Positions 1 to 13,500 of a stretch of 64,000 bases of DNA are shown here, piece after piece. This DNA comes from Pyricularia pennisetigena (lineage: Eukaryota; Ascomycota; Sordariomycetes; Magnaporthales; Pyriculariaceae): the NCBI RefSeq assembly GCF_004337985.1, contig NW_021940922.1:1023382-1087381 (forward strand), given 5' to 3'. How positions within the stretch are numbered: position 1 is the first letter of the stretch; the number at the start of each line of letters is the position of its first letter. Made by a program: the position numbers and the translations under genes. The notes beneath the pieces were generated by a model that was not told the DNA's origin, ran no database searches, and saw only the letters and a program-made list of their open reading frames with translations.

Positions 1-137
1 GAGCTGGTAGCAAGATACTACCTGCACATGTTTTGCCAAGACTATAGACTGATTCTCCTAGTTTTTTCAAGGGTTTTAGGGTCAACAGAAAACTAAAAGG
101 ACTACCAGCATGTGTCCAATCTAAGTCAGTATCCCAT

Positions 138-1864
138 CTACACAGCCCGTGACTCCCGTCCCTTGCTGTTTACCAGAAGCAGGTAGCAACTCGAGATTAA
201 CCCACAAGCCGAAGCTACCAATGGCCATCTGGCAGTCGCTGCCTGCGGAGCGTACTGCCCCCAGGTGGCGTTTGCAAGCACCCTTTCTGGAACCGGGAGA
301 AATTCGATCATCTGACCGCCGGCAAACATTCGGAAGGGCTTGGTCTGAATCCAGTCCATGATCCATGGCATGACGTATCTTGCAGCGAAAGATCTGATGG
401 CCCCATCTCGGGCGTGGAATCTTGTCACCGTTTCCGAGACTTGGCACACCTCAGTCACTCTTGACACGTGGTTCTTGTTGAAACGGTCCAGGAGTGCGGA
501 AACCTCCAAGTCAGACGGCTTTTCGCCTGGTTCCTTCTCGGCCAGGCACCGGTGGAGCAGGTTCACAAGCACGGCGACATCTTCAATGCACATGTTTGCT
601 CCCTGCCCGAAGTTGACGGTCATCTGGAGATATGCAAGTCGGGATCATGTCAGGGAAGAGCTCGCTCGCAGGTTATGAATAGACCCAAGGAAAAAGAAAA
701 AAAAGGATCGTACCTTGTGGATGCTGTCGCCAATACAGACCATTCTCCCATGAGTCCACGCCTGGAAGACGGCCTCTTCCATGGCCAACATGCTGCAGGC
801 CGTCCTGCTGGTCCAGACCTTACGGAATGTGACGCCGCCCTCGTCTTGAACCACAACGTCAAGCAGCGGCGTGCAAGCTTTGACAATGTCAGCCTCGCCA
901 AACTTCGGTGCGGTTTCATAGGTATATGACAGCTCCATCTTCCTGACGAGGAGCCAGAAAACTACATCGTCCTTGGAATTGATGACGATGAGGGCCCCTC
1001 GGCCGTCGAGAAAGTTCATCGTCTGCTCGCCAGCCTTGAGCTCTGGGACGTCGCGCGAGATGCCAAACACGCATGAGAACTCCACTTTGATGTCTGAAAA
1101 AGAATGTGTGGAATTGATAGTGTCAACCTCTCCCTAGTTTTGCCCTCAGGTAAAACCTTTTATTTTTTACCTACATTTAGCCTCCCTCTGAGGCAGAGCA
1201 GAAGAAACGTCTTCTGGGCCCAGCCTCCGCCAAATTTCACTGCGGATCTTGCTGTGGATGCCATCCGCACCTACAACCAGATCGCCAGTGTACACGGTCC
1301 CGTCGGCGCAGTGTACCCGTACGCTGCCTGGCTTTTCGACACCCGGGAGATCTTCGACGGCCGTCACCAGCTTGTTTGTGAAAGCCTTTGACTTGTCGGG
1401 GAGAGCATTTTATAGGATATCGAGCAGAGCCCGGCGCTCCAGGAACGCGATGGGGTAGCCGAATCTAGGTTTTCAAAACAAAAAGGCGTTTGGTTTAGAA
1501 ACCGGAGCGGCAGAGAGCCGGCAGACGGCACGTACCTTTCGTGAGTGGTCCTGGCGTATGGACTATGGTAGCGATAACCGTCAGGGTAGTAAAGACCCGA
1601 CACGCCCAGGGGCTCCGATATGGCCTCGATGGCGCTGTACACGCCAATCTGGTCAAGCACGCGGGCTCCGTTGGGCAGGATCCCCACCGACGCCCCTATC
1701 TGTGGTGCGAATTCTCCTCTGCCTTCCAAGAGAACATAGTCAATGTTCATCCGCTGTAGAGCGTGCGCCAGAACAAGACCTGAGATGGAGCCGCCGACGA
1801 TGACTACTATAAAAGAGTCAGAGTCATGGCCTGATTGCTTCCTGGGAGCTATAGGTGTAGACAT
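138..1864 (-). pseudogene. FAD-dependent monooxygenase (PaxM-like, PF01494 type) with a premature stop
   Basis: Four exons read on the minus strand: 1864-1536, 1464-1175, 1093-714 and 623-138, with GT..AG introns between them, giving 495 codons. The N-terminus has the Rossmann FAD motif [13 protein letters not shown]. The middle has the DG motif GADGIHSKIR. The last exon junction rebuilds the GD motif GDSIHKMTVNFGQGAN. These are the three hallmarks of the aromatic-hydroxylase/epoxidase-type flavoprotein monooxygenases common in fungal clusters. The reading frame is intact except for one TAA in exon 2 (complement 1410-1412), where the homologous position should be a sense codon; the frame carries on unbroken on both sides. 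No splice choice I can see removes it. A hydrophobic C-terminal segment (around 190-215) may be a membrane anchor. It lies at the left edge of the cluster and probably was a tailoring oxygenase. A sequencing error at one base would restore it, so the pseudogene call needs read support. Confidence 0.8.
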
Positions 1865-2324
1865 GGTATGCTGTCTCGAGAGGATTGAACAGAAGGCTGC
1901 TCCTGATTCGCGTTTGTTGACGGATCAAATCCAATGCAAATACAGCCTAGAGTCACGGCGCAATCTTATGCTTTTTTTTTTTTTTTTTTTTGATATACTC
2001 AATAAGATTGGTGCAATATGTGACGCGGTCCTTCTCACCTCATGTCCACTTACACCCAAGCGAAATTAGACACAGTAAGATGGCATCAGTGGGTCGATAT
2101 CAAACCGAATATGCCGACGAGATTTGTTCCGAAGTTTTATGGCGTGTTCAATATCTAGCAGCAAACTCTACCGGCTTTTGGACATGTACTTACTTGTACA
2201 TCGATACCGTGTAAACAACAGCAGTTTTGGGTATCAAATTGCATTCAGTCGCATGGAGGGGTTTCCTCATTGGTGATTGTGCTTAATCGCACTCCCCCTT
2301 TTTAAATTTAAACTTGGAGGCTAC
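1865..2324. other. Intergenic stretch, no gene recognised
   Basis: This is the upstream region of the monooxygenase. It contains a T-run of about 20 at 1972-1991 and moderately AT-rich sequence. I see no coding signal on either strand. Confidence 0.5.
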
Positions 2325-2738
2325 TTACTCTGGTGCCGGACCTGATATTCCGGACCCTGGCCAGGTATCAATCCAGGAAGAGACACGACATGTCACCCGT
2401 ACCACGATAGTACAGTAGCATTTTTCGTATCTCACCAGGCTTCCCCGGTAGACTTGGAAGGAGGCCCTGTAATTTGTTACCAGCAGGCATTGCATTCTCG
2501 AACAGGCCATGGGATGGATCCTTGTTGCAAGCCCCACTGGTACACTGCCGTTCACGTCCCGGCGTAGAAACTCATTCACCTTTTCTCGGGCTCGGCGGCC
2601 GGCCCGGATGACATCAGGAGCGGAGGTGTCGATCTGGATTCTCTCGGCATGTGCGTTTGAAGTATCCTGGTTGAACTTGGCGACGAGGGTGCAAATCACC
2701 GCCGTCGCGCTCCAACACGAACGAGCAAGAATACGCAT
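2325..2738 (-). CDS. Possible small secreted protein, unknown function, perhaps frameshifted
   Basis: An open frame of 137 codons starts with a short basic and hydrophobic leader (MRILARSCWSATAVICTLVA) that could be a signal peptide. It continues into a segment with strong fungal codon bias (C/G at third positions) including DVIRAGRRAREKVNEFLRR. From about 2515 leftward a second frame (LFENAMPAGNKLQGLLPSLP, ending near 2368) also looks protein-like. The gene may therefore have an indel or an unrecognised intron. It is divergent from the broken acyltransferase, about 100 bp away. I do not recognise a family. It could be another decayed cluster gene or chance. Confidence 0.25.
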   Translation of the reverse strand: MRILARSCWSATAVICTLVAKFNQDTSNAHAERIQIDTSAPDVIRAGRRAREKVNEFLRRDVNGSVPVGLATRIHPMACSRMQCLLVTNYRASFQVYRGSLVRYEKCYCTIVVRVTCRVSSWIDTWPGSGISGPAPE

Positions 2739-2840
2739 GCAGTGCTAACGCTTGCCAAGCAAAGTGACACCAACTCATCATTTCATCTGTTGTCTAGGTT
2801 GGCCATCGAACATCTCCCGCCTGCGCACCAAAACCTCATC

Positions 2841-4352
2841 ATGGAGAAGAATGAAACCGTGCCCTTGAACACGTTTGACAGCGTGTCGATGCTCGCGGAG
2901 ATGGTATTGACGATCATGCTCAAATATGATCCAGTGCTCGATCCCCGGGTCTTGGAAGCCGGACTCGTCGAGTTGGTCAACAAGGAAGGCTGGCGCAAGC
3001 TTGGCGCACGTCTCGAGCGTCATGTATACAGCCCACGTCCCCCGACGACCAGACGGACAAAATAGATATTGGATGCGACAAAGCTAACGCAGCAATAGAA
3101 AGGACGACTCGTGTACCAAATCCCAGCGTCCTTTAGCAGTGAATGCCCGGCGGTAGCCTTCTCGCACGTCCACCACGACCTGCGCATGGCCGATCACCCC
3201 ATTGCGCGCCACATACCCACTTCTCAGGCGCTCTGCGGCGACAAGCCGAGCGTCGTACTCGATCCCGACACCCTCCCCCCCCCTGGCGCGGCGTGCCGGC
3301 GCACCCAGGGGTTCTGGAGAATGGATCGCTTGCGGCTCGCCGCAGCTCAAACTCCACGTGGTCACTTTTCGCGACGGCACCACGGTGGCGGTCAGCTGCC
3401 TGCACTCGCTCTGCGACATCACAGGGCTCGGCGCCGTGCTGGACGCCTGGTCCCTGGTGCTGCGCGGCCGCCGCGTCCCGCCCGCCGGCGCTTCCACCCA
3501 CACCCGCTGCGCACGCTGCTGTGGGTGATGCGCCGCACCTGGGAGAACCTCGCGTGGCACCGCGGGTGCGAAAGCCGCCTCGTCTGCGTTCCTGAACCCT
3601 TCCTCGCGCGCCTGCGGCAGGACGTGCTGGCACGCCTGGCTGCCAACCAGCCCGCAGACCCCGAGGGCGACGGGCCGCAGCCCTGGGTGAGCGAGGGGGA
3701 CGTCCTGGTGGCCTGGTGGAGCCGGTACGCGACGCTGCACCTCGCCCGCTGGCCCGGCAGGCTGCTGTCGCTCAACATCGCGTACAACATGCGCCGGGCG
3801 CTGGCGGGGAGGCTGCTGCCGCCGCGGGGAGGAGGGCGAGGTCCTGGTGTCCAACTGCTCGGTCGGGTTGACGGCGTTCACGACGGTCGGGGCAGTGGCT
3901 CCGGGCACCGTCGACTCGATCGCCGAGACGGCCGCGCTGGTGCGCCGGACCATTGTGGAGATGGGCACGGCCGAGCAAGCTGGCGGTGATGCAGGCCGCT
4001 TGCATGCCGGACCCTTCGCGGCCGTGGAGGCTGCGCGTGTGCGGCTCCGTCGGGATGCACACCTGCATGTTCTCCAACTGGACGCAGGCGCGCTTCTACC
4101 ACGTCGATCTCGGCCGCGAGGACGGCGGGTGGCGATGATCTCTGTGCGGACGCCGAGGCCCGAGGTGAGAGTGTGGACGGCCGGGTTCTGCCGGCTTTTG
4201 TCAACGTTTACATGACCCGTCGGGTTTAGCCGGTTCGGGACTCGTTCATTGTTGTTGGAAAGGATGCTCAGGGGAGGTATTGGTTCTCGGGCAGACTGCG
4301 GAAGGGGCTATGGGCTAATATTGAAAAGGAGTTGAAGAGAGAGTTCTTGTAA
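2841..4352 (+). pseudogene. BAHD-type acyltransferase (PF02458-like), multiply frameshifted
   Basis: The N-terminus starts at ATG 2841 and reads through an intron (about 3024-3098) into IPASFSSECPAVAFSHVHHD. The catalytic HxxxD motif is present as HSLCD near 3405-3425. The C-terminal part keeps a DFGWG-like stretch (FYHVDLGRE, about 4095-4125) and ends RLRKGLWANIEKELKREFL with TAA at 4350-4352. The coding frame changes at about 3280 (inside a C8 run), 3500, 3825, 3975 and again after about 4125. There is also an in-frame TAG near 4230. The neighbouring 12.5-kb megasynthase is intact, so random assembly error is an unlikely cause; I read it as a genuinely decayed gene. Family members transfer acetyl or other acyl groups from CoA to hydroxyls of natural products. 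Here it suggests the ancestral pathway ended in an acylated product. Confidence 0.75.
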
Positions 4353-4572
4353 TAATGGCGTAAATAGAGCTCTTATGCTCCTGGAGAGTTGAAACCCCAG
4401 TCGGAGTGACAGACTACTTTTATCCAATGCATTAACGTTAGTTACAGCGACCGGCCAGGTCCCGAGGCTAGTTAAATCAGACAAAAGACGTAGGCAGTTC
4501 GTTGCAGCGTGATTGATAAAAACTTTTTAAAATACAAGTAAACTAGACTACTGTAAATGTAGACTATTTCTC
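4353..4572. other. Short spacer between acyltransferase relic and PKS-NRPS 3' end
   Basis: The two genes converge here. The sequence is AT-rich near 4500-4560 and should contain the megasynthase 3' UTR. No gene is seen. Confidence 0.4.
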
Positions 4573-7500
4573 TTACTGAACTGCTTGTTTCTTGACCAAT
4601 TTGGGGAACAAAATCCTTCCCTCGCCAGCGCTTCTCAGATACATTCCGATCAGTGGGCTCAACCCGACCCTCTCGGCCTCGTCAACCCACTTGTCGACGG
4701 GCAAAACCTCAAAATCCTGCCCGCTCCCCATCTCCATCAGCTGCTGCACCTCGTCCATGCCAACCTCCATCTCGCCCGTCTCGTAGACGAACTCAACGCC
4801 CTTTTGGCGCCCGGAGCCGTGATCCTCGGGGGCCAAGACCCGGTCGACGAGCATCCTGGTGGCCGTCTCGACGGACACGAAATCGAAATTGCCCTTCCAC
4901 TGCCTCGTCCCGGGCACGGCCTTGATCAGGTTCGCGTACTTGACCAGGTTGCTGACCAGATCCAGCTCGGACGTGTCCTCGCCCATGATGCTGCTCGGCC
5001 GATGCACGACGACGCGCCAGCTCCCGGCAGCCGCGGCGGCGACGCGCTCCAGGTAGACCTCGCAAGCCCACTTGGAGGCGGTGTAGCCGTCGTCGGGCTC
5101 CGCCGGCGGTGGATGCGGCGCCATGCTCGTTTCCCCGACCTCTTGGGTCCCGGCGAGCCGCGCGATGGTGGCGCTGCTGACGTAGTGGAAAGGGATCCTT
5201 CGAGGCAGGGCGAGGCCGACGAGCTCCTTGGTTGAGAAAACATTGATCAGCCGCAGGGAGGCGTATGACTTCATAAAGGACACGTCGGCGCCGTTGTGGA
5301 TGATGGCGTCGGCTTGGCCAAAGATGTCTTGGGCCGACGTCGGCGAGAGGCCCAGGTTGGGTTTGCCGAGGTCGCCGCTGTGGAGGACGACTTTGCGATT
5401 CGTGAAAAGGCTGTAGATGTGCGCGGGCTTGTGCTCTCTGAGCTGCGGCAGCGACTTTCGCACTGCGAGGCAGTGGACGGTCGTGATGTTCTTGTCGGCG
5501 ACCAGCAGGCGCAGAATCTCCTGGCCGTAAAAGCCCGTGGCGCCGGTGAGGACCACGACCTGAGGCGGCGTCCTGGGCGGCGACCCGAGTACAGCGGATT
5601 TGGCGACCGTGGCGACGGACCGAGGGACCGAGACCTCGGCGTCCCAGTCCACCTTGGCCGTATCACGATGCGTCGAGTCGTCGTCCATGTGGACGAGGGT
5701 CGTCATGGCGCCGAGGGTGATGGCGGTAAACATCTTCTGCAGGGACACGGACACACCCATGCGCTCCTTGATCAGGGCCTGCAGGTGCACCAGGGCAAGG
5801 GAGCTCCCGCCGATGTGGAAAAAGTCGGAATCGCGACCGATGGGCCCGAAGCGGGAGCGCACCTCGGCGGGGAGAGCCTCTTCCCACAGCTCCCTCAGCC
5901 TGAGCTCCGCTTCGCCCAGCGCCTCCTCCGGACTGGGAGATGCAGCCCCGGACGAGGGTGGGTGTTCGCTCGTGATCAATGGTATCTGGGCCACCGCCGG
6001 GCGGTCGACCTTGCCGGACTCGGTCGTCGGGATGCTCTCGAGCACCTGCACGAGCACGGGACGCATGTATTGCGGGAGCGGCAGGCGACGAGGCAGCACG
6101 TCGAGATACGAGTGGATGTCGCTGGGCGCGCTGGGCGAGAGGACCACGAACGCGACGAGAAAGTCGACCTGGGCGGCGCCGGCGGCGCTCTTCCGGGCCG
6201 AGACGACAGCCTGCGAGACGTGCGGGCCGGCGGTCTGGAGGATGGCCTTTTCGATATCCTCCAGGTCCATCCTGATGCCGCCGACCTTGACCTGCGTGCA
6301 GCCGGCCAGACGGCCCATGACGGCCAGGCTGCCGTCTTTGGTCATGCGGCCCCGATCGCCCGTGCGGTGTGCCCTCGTCCAACCTTTGCTCTGGAAAAAC
6401 GGACTGGCTGCTCGATCCGACACAAAGGCCTTGGAGGTTTGGTCGGGACGGTTGAGATAGCCCTTGGCCACCGACCCGCCTCCGACGATGATCTCCCCGG
6501 GAATCCCGGCGGGCAAGGGTTTCAGGTTGGCGTCGACGATGTAGAAAGAGTAGTTGGGGGCGGCAGAGACGCCAAAGGCCTCGGGCGAGTTGCCCGTCAG
6601 CGCGAGCGGCACCCTGGCGTCGGCGCAGCCAAAGCTGGTCTCGCTGGGTCCGTAGCTGTTGAACAGGCGCATGCCGTCGATATCTAGGCTTCTGAACCCG
6701 TCCAGCAGAGCCTGCGTCATCGGTTCGCCGCCGGAAACCGCCCATGTCCACTTTGCCTCGTTGCGGAGCTTGTCGCGACCGGCCCGGATCCAAGCGAGGA
6801 ACTCGGACGGGGTGCCGAGCGTGAAGGTCACGGCCTCCCTGACCATGATGTCGCAGATGGCGGCGGGGTCGCGGCGCTGGGAGGACGGAACGATGACGAG
6901 GGTGCCGCCGTAGCAGAGCGCAACGACCAACTGGCCCAGCGACATGTCAAAGGCATACGAGGACTGCTGGAGCACCGTCTCCTGGGGTGACTCGCCGAAG
7001 CCCCAAGCCGGCACGGAAAACTCGGGGAAGTTGACGAGGCAGCCGTGCGTCACCACGATGCCCTTTGGCTTGCCTGTCGAGCCAGACGTGTAGGCGATCA
7101 GGGCGACCCCGTCAGCTGTTGCGTGGTTTGGTGTGGTCGACGGTGAGGCGCCGGCCGGGATTTCATCCACGCTGATCGTTTCAACACCAGCCTTCTCCTT
7201 GGCTTGGCTTAAAAACTCTGCATGGGATCGTGCCGTCACGTCGTCGGTGAGGATGATGGCGGGCGTGCAATCTTGTACTATAGACAACAGACGATCGGGG
7301 CCGACCAAGGGATCAAGAGCAACGTAGGCAGACCCCGAGCGCATTACAGCGAGCAGAGAGCAGATCCAGTCCGCGCCGGGAGATTGGAAAACACCCACGG
7401 TCTGGGGCGGATCGGCTTTGACTCCAGCCCTCGTCCGGGCCAACAGGGCCGACGCAATAGCGTCGATCCGCTGACCCATTTGAGAATACGTCAAGGCTTC

Positions 7501-10500
7501 CCCGCGGCCGTCCTTGAGTGCCACGCGGCTCCGTCCATATTTAGACACCATGGCATCGATGCGGTCGATCAAGGTCGCCGGCCAGCTGGACTGACACTCC
7601 CTGCCGCGCCCCATCTCGACGGCCCTCTCGACTTGCTCTGCAGGCCACAGGTCCGGCCAGGTGATGCGCGTGGCCGGGTTCTTCACGAAGCTGTCGATCA
7701 GACACTCGAAGGACTTGGCCACCAGCGCGGCGGCCTCGGCCGTGTACAGGGCCTTGTTCAGGCCGATGGTGATCATGTCCTGGTCGGTCTGGGAGTCCAC
7801 GACGTCGACGCAGACGTCGTAGGCGTTTTCGCCGCCCGACACCATCTCGCCGTCGCTCCGGCAGCCGCAGAACTCGCGGCCCTCCTGGATGTTCTGGCGG
7901 TAGTTGAAAAGGGCCTGGAAGAGGGGCGGGCGGCTGCTGGACCGCGGCACGTGGAGCTCGGTCAGGAGCACGTCGATGGGCACCGCCGCGTGCGCAAAGG
8001 CGTCGCGGACCACGTCCCGGACGGAGCGGAGACAGTCGCCAAACTTGACCTGCGCTTCGCGCTCCTGGCGGAACCGAAGAGGCAAGAGGTTGAGGAACAG
8101 ACCGAGCGAGCGGATCGTGTCCGCATCCTGGCGCCCGCTGTGGGCCACGCCGATGCAGAGATCATCAACCTTGCTGTCGGCCAGCCGGAACAGCAGCACC
8201 CGGAACGCGGCGAGGTAGAAGTGGAACGAGGTCGTGCCGAGGTTGCGCCGGCACAGGTTTGCGAGTCTCTGCTGCGTGGCGGCCGACACGCGGAAGGACA
8301 CGTTGTGCGAGCCAAAGGAGGAATCTTGAGGGTGCACGGCCAGCAGGCTTGGGCTCAGCAGAGGCAGCGGTGCAGGTAGGTCATCGGCCGGGAACTGCGA
8401 GCGCCAGTAGTCGAGGTCAGGCGCCCATTGGCCATTCTCCAGAGCCTCCATCTGCCGGATTGTAAAGTCTGGGTATTGCACCCTGTTCTCGTCGGGTCCC
8501 TCGAGCTCACTCCCATTATAGGCGCGCTCCAGATCGTCGAAGAAGATGCGGAAGCCCACGCCGTCCACGGCAATATGGTGGTAACCCAAGATTGCATAGT
8601 GTAGCGTATCTGACAGCGACACGAGCTTCAACCTCAGGGTCTCGCCACGGCCGAGGTTGTAAACGTGCTTCTGCAGTTCTTGTACCGCCTCGTCAACGTC
8701 CCTCTCGTCCTTGGCATGCTCGTGCTCGAGATGAAGGACCGTCTTTGCCAGGACGCACTGCACGGGTTTTTTGCTGACCTCGTCGGTGGCGAACATGGTA
8801 CGGAGCGCCTCGTGATACTGCCCGACGTGCTCCAGCGCCCTGCCCAAGCGGTCCACGTCCAGCGAACCCTGCAGTCGGACCTTGGACGTGACGTTGAACG
8901 CGGTGGGATCGTCGGCAAGAGACTGCAGGAACCAGAAGCGCGCCTGGGCGGGCGACATGGGAAGCACGCGCTTGAGAAAGTTGTCGGTAATGCCCGCCTT
9001 GGTCAGGAGCCCGTATTCGTGACTCGGGCACTCTTCCTCCTTGCTGTGACGCCTGCCAGAACGGCTGTTTGCCGGCGACTTGGCCTTGAAGACGGGCGAG
9101 TTGATGGTGGCTGGGGTCGAAGCCCCGGTCCCGGGACTGTCGGGATCCAAGGAGGCCGACGGGGCTGAGATGCTGGAGAGACGCCAGAGACCGCCCGAGG
9201 ACTCTTCGGCAGAGCCTTCAGATTCGGTGGTAGCGAGTGAGATTGGTGAACTGGGGCGCCGTAGCTGCAGACGTGAGCGCTCGTCTGGGATAGAAGACGA
9301 GCGTGGAGACTCGGAAGGATGTGCCACTGACTCTACCACTGACTCTGCCGCCGTCACCGCCGCCTCCGTCTTCTCCTCTTTAGGACTCGTCTTGGCTGGT
9401 GGCGCTTCAGCAGGCACAGGCGCAACATTCGGGGCTGCAGCTGCAGCTGCAGCAGCATCGGCCGGCTTGGACGATTCGGCGGCCGTACCACCACCATCGT
9501 CCGCGGCGACCCCCGGGATGAAATCCGCCGGAATGAGGTCCTGAGCGGCGAGCAACATGGCTTTCACCGAGGGCGAGTTGAGGATGGTCAGGACCGGCAC
9601 GTCGATGCCCAGCTCTTTCAGGAACCACGACCTCACGTCCACGGCAACCAGCGAGTCGATGCCCAGCTCATCCGCCGTGAGACCAAGCATGTCCTTGTTC
9701 GGGCTCGCCTGCAGAGCAACCTGCAGCTTGCGAACAAACCCGTCCTTGATGATCTCCCAGACCTCGTCTTTGGTCTTGGCCTTGGCCAGCAAGGTCTTGA
9801 CGGCGGCCTTGGTGCTTTTGGCGGCGCCACCTGCGCCGGCCTCCAGGTCGCCGTTGGTCTTGGTGACGAGGTGCTGGAACAGAGGATAGGTGGCCCACTT
9901 GTCGGCGTTGAGGCGCATGCCGGTGGACATCTCGGCCTTGGGGGCAGGCAGGCTCGGGTCCGACGCGAGCACGCCCTCGGCGAAAATCTCATGAAAGTCC
10001 TGCTCGCTCATCCAGGTGTGGCCGACGTCGCGGAGGACGGCCTGCTGCTGGATGGACAGCTCGCGAGACACGTAGCCGCTGCCCATGATGGCGCCGATGT
10101 TGATGACGCTGGCTGCCAGTCCCTCCTCCCGACGCCGGCGGGCCAGGGCGGCCATGAAGGCGTTGGCCGCAGCGTAGACGCTCTGGCCGCGGTTGCCGGT
10201 GACGTAGGCCATGGAGCTGAAGAAGATGAACCAGTCCAGCTCTCCTCTCTGGGAGAAGAGCTCCGACAGGTGCAGGCTCGCATCCACCTTGGGCCGGACC
10301 ACCTTGTGCACCCTTTCCACGTCCAGATCCGGGAACATGGTGTCGTGCAGCACCATCGCTCCCTGGGCCACGCCCACTATCGGGGGCATGGACGACGTGA
10401 TCTCGGCGTGGATGCGTGCCACGTCAGGTTTGGCCGACACGTCGCCGCGGAATACGCGGACGGAAGCCCCCTTGGCCGACATGTCACCCAGCCAGTCGGC

Positions 10501-13500
10501 GTCGATCTTGGGGTTACGGCTGCAGAGCGCAATGTGCCGCGCCCCGCGATCGACCATCCATGCGCACAAGGAGAGGCCGAGACCGCCGGTCAGGCCGACG
10601 AGCCAATAGGTCTTGTCGGGGTGGAAGTTGACGACCGAGCTGGCGGGCTGCGTGGGAACCTCGACGAGACCCGGCGTGTTCCAATCAAGCACACTTTGAC
10701 CGTGGTCGACATGGACACTGGTCACACTACCCGGCTTTGAAATCTGGGCCACGTTGAGCATGGGCAGCTGGGAGTCGCTAAGCGAGGCAGCGGTACAAGC
10801 CGTTTCGGAAGAAGAATACCACACTGCCTGCAGGTGATCGGAAACGTCCTTGATGACTGACGGTGGCGACTTACGGCGGACGCTCTCGTCCATCTTGGCC
10901 AGGAAGCACTGCTCGTCAAGAACCTGGCAGTTGGGTGGCAGGCACGAGCGGATGAGCGCTGAGATTGAGCTGCCGTCTTCCCAGGAGCCAAGGTCCACGA
11001 ACCTAGAAGCATTTGCCGGGAGCAATCGTGAGGCAGACAACCTGGTGGCGCGAGGGTGCACGTAAGACCAGGGCTTTACGCACTGCTTGGATTTTTCGCT
11101 GGTGAGCAGCGTGATCTGAAGCCCCTTGCCGAGAGCAACAGCAGCCAACGCGTCGCCGAGTGCCCGGCTTGGATCCAAGACAGCCACGGAGCTTCCCGGG
11201 ATCAGCCCTTCCAGAATACGGTGCGCAACCAGAAAGTGGTAAAGCTTCGTCATCTCGGCCAAGTTCGCGTCACAGTCCTGGCTCGTTAGGGCTATCATCC
11301 AGCCGGCAGGGACTGAAATGTGCGATTCGAGCGAGGTCGACAAGGCAAGGACCCAGCGACCGGAATCTTGCCCCAAGGACACGAACAGAGGTGGCGTCTT
11401 GTCCGTCGTGAGGATCGGCCTGAGCATGGAATTGCTGAGCTTGAGTTTTGCGTTCCTGCCTGGCCTGGCCCCCGCCGCCTGCATGAGCAGCTCGCCCTTC
11501 TTGTTGGTGATGCTCAGCTCGACGTCTTGAGCAGGGACGGGGCTCGTCAAGGGGCGACGACCCGAGTTGTATCGCTGGTTGCGTTCCTCGGTCAGCTTGA
11601 TGCGCGGCACGAGGACCTCGACCTCGCCCGCCTCGACGCGGACCATGGTCTCGGGCTCGTCGTACCACAGCATGCCCTGACTTTCACCCTTTTCCTCCCA
11701 GAGAGCCCAGGCTTCCAGCTGAACAAGATTGGCCGCGATGGCGTCGGCCACGAGATGGAGGTCATGCAGGCGGGGCATGGCGTTGTCGAAGTTGACCATG
11801 TGGCACCGTACGTGCGGCATCTCCCACACCACGGAGCGCTGATAACCGACAAACATGTTGGCGTGGGGCCGTGCAGACAGCGCCCCGGATGTGGCCCAGA
11901 GGATGCTCTTGGACTGTTTAAACACCTCTTGGAAGCCGGCCAGCGACTCGGAATCCATGCCTGCAAAGAATCCAGGCTCGTTTGCATCGCATTCGAGGTC
12001 GACCAAGCTGAGGACACTGCCCAGCATCGGCAGACCCGCCCGGGGTACCTCCTCCATGGAGGACACGTGCCGCACGCCGTTCTTGTAGTGCCTCGAAACT
12101 ACCGCCTCGACGTTCAACGCAACCGACTCTGCGACAGAGCTGGGGCCGTGGATGATGGTGAGCGTATTGCCGATGCCCAGCCCCATGGCGTCTGGAGCCG
12201 TCGGCTCCCGCAGCAGCCGCACGCGATCGTCCACGGCCTGGCAGCTCCACACGCAAAGCGGCAGCGGGAACTCGGCGACGTGGGGCAGGACCTGCACGGC
12301 GCCGAAGCCCGTCTTCTCGAGCGCCGTGGTCCAGGCGTCGGGCAAGATGCACGGGCTCAGCGTGCGTCCCTCGTGCACGCCCAGCCACCACCCGGGCAGC
12401 GTGCCGAAGACGAAGCCGTACCGGAAGGGGTCGTTGTCCGTCAGCTCGAGGGCGAGCAGGTAGCCGCCCGGACGGAGCAGGCTGCGTGCGTTCCGCAGCG
12501 TCTTTTCGACGTCGGCCGTGGCGTGCAGCACGAGCGAGGCGACGACGAGGTCGTACGAGCCCTCGACGTAGCCCTGCTCCCGGACGCCCTTTTCAATGTC
12601 GTACGTCTTGAAGCACATTTTATCCGCGTGCGCTGCGAACTTGTCCTGCGCCTTTTCGAAAAACCCGGCCGAGATATCCGTGTACGTATAAGACGTGAAC
12701 TTGCCCTGGAGTTTGTCGAGCACCATCGACGTCGCGCCGCCCGTGCCGGCACCGATTTCGAAAATGTCCATGTGCGGGAAGCGGTGCGCGAGGGAGGACG
12801 CCGCCGCCGCCAGGGAGGGGAGGTAGACATCCATCCCCAAGCCTTGCATGTAAAAATCGTTGAGGAGATTATCTTGCAGCAGTGGCTCCAGGATGCGGAG
12901 CTCGCCGCGCATGGCACCTACGATGTTGTCCCCCACGGCCCGGGCGATTCGGAGGTCGATCAGGTCTGGATACCGAGCCAAGATCTTGTCGATGTCGGCA
13001 CGCGTGTCTCTGTTCCACCGCTCGGACGCAAAAGGGTGAGTTCCATTGGCCACTCGCGAGAGGCAATCATCAATGTAGCCCATGTAGTGCTGGAAATACC
13101 ACTCTAGCTCTCCGCGCCTCTCCCGGGGAAAGGTCGCGGCGAGCTGACGCATAAAAAAGTAGGATACCCGCTCGATGATCCACGACAGCTCTTGGTGGGT
13201 TTTGTAGCAGGGCTGGCTCCAGTCCACATCCGGAAGACTCGGCGACGCGGCATCCCACGTCTGGTGGGAGAAGAGGCTAAAGTCGTCTGCCGGACTCGGC
13301 TTGCTGAAGGGCGTCACATGCAGGCCCTCAAGCTGGACGACGATTTGTCTTTTGTCGGGGGCTTGCAGCTCGACGTCGCCGACCATGTTACCGGGACAGC
13401 TGCCGAAACAGCTGGCGTAAAAGGGGATCTTGTCGCTCGCGGTCAGGGCTTTGCAGGCGGCGAGGTCGAACCGCAGGAGCTCAATCTTGGTGGGCATGTG

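Noticed and set aside
3084..3968. Minus-strand frame opposite the acyltransferase relic
   Set aside because: Low-complexity Pro/Arg/Ala sequence; the plus strand has the real motifs (HxxxD and flanks).
5296..6687. Long open frame on the plus strand opposite the PKS-NRPS
   Set aside because: GC-rich third positions of the megasynthase open the opposite strand; its sequence has no domain and the sense strand carries a complete adenylation/reductase region.
11320..13107. 595-codon plus-strand frame
   Set aside because: It lies entirely antisense to the MT/KR region of the megasynthase and has no recognisable motif.
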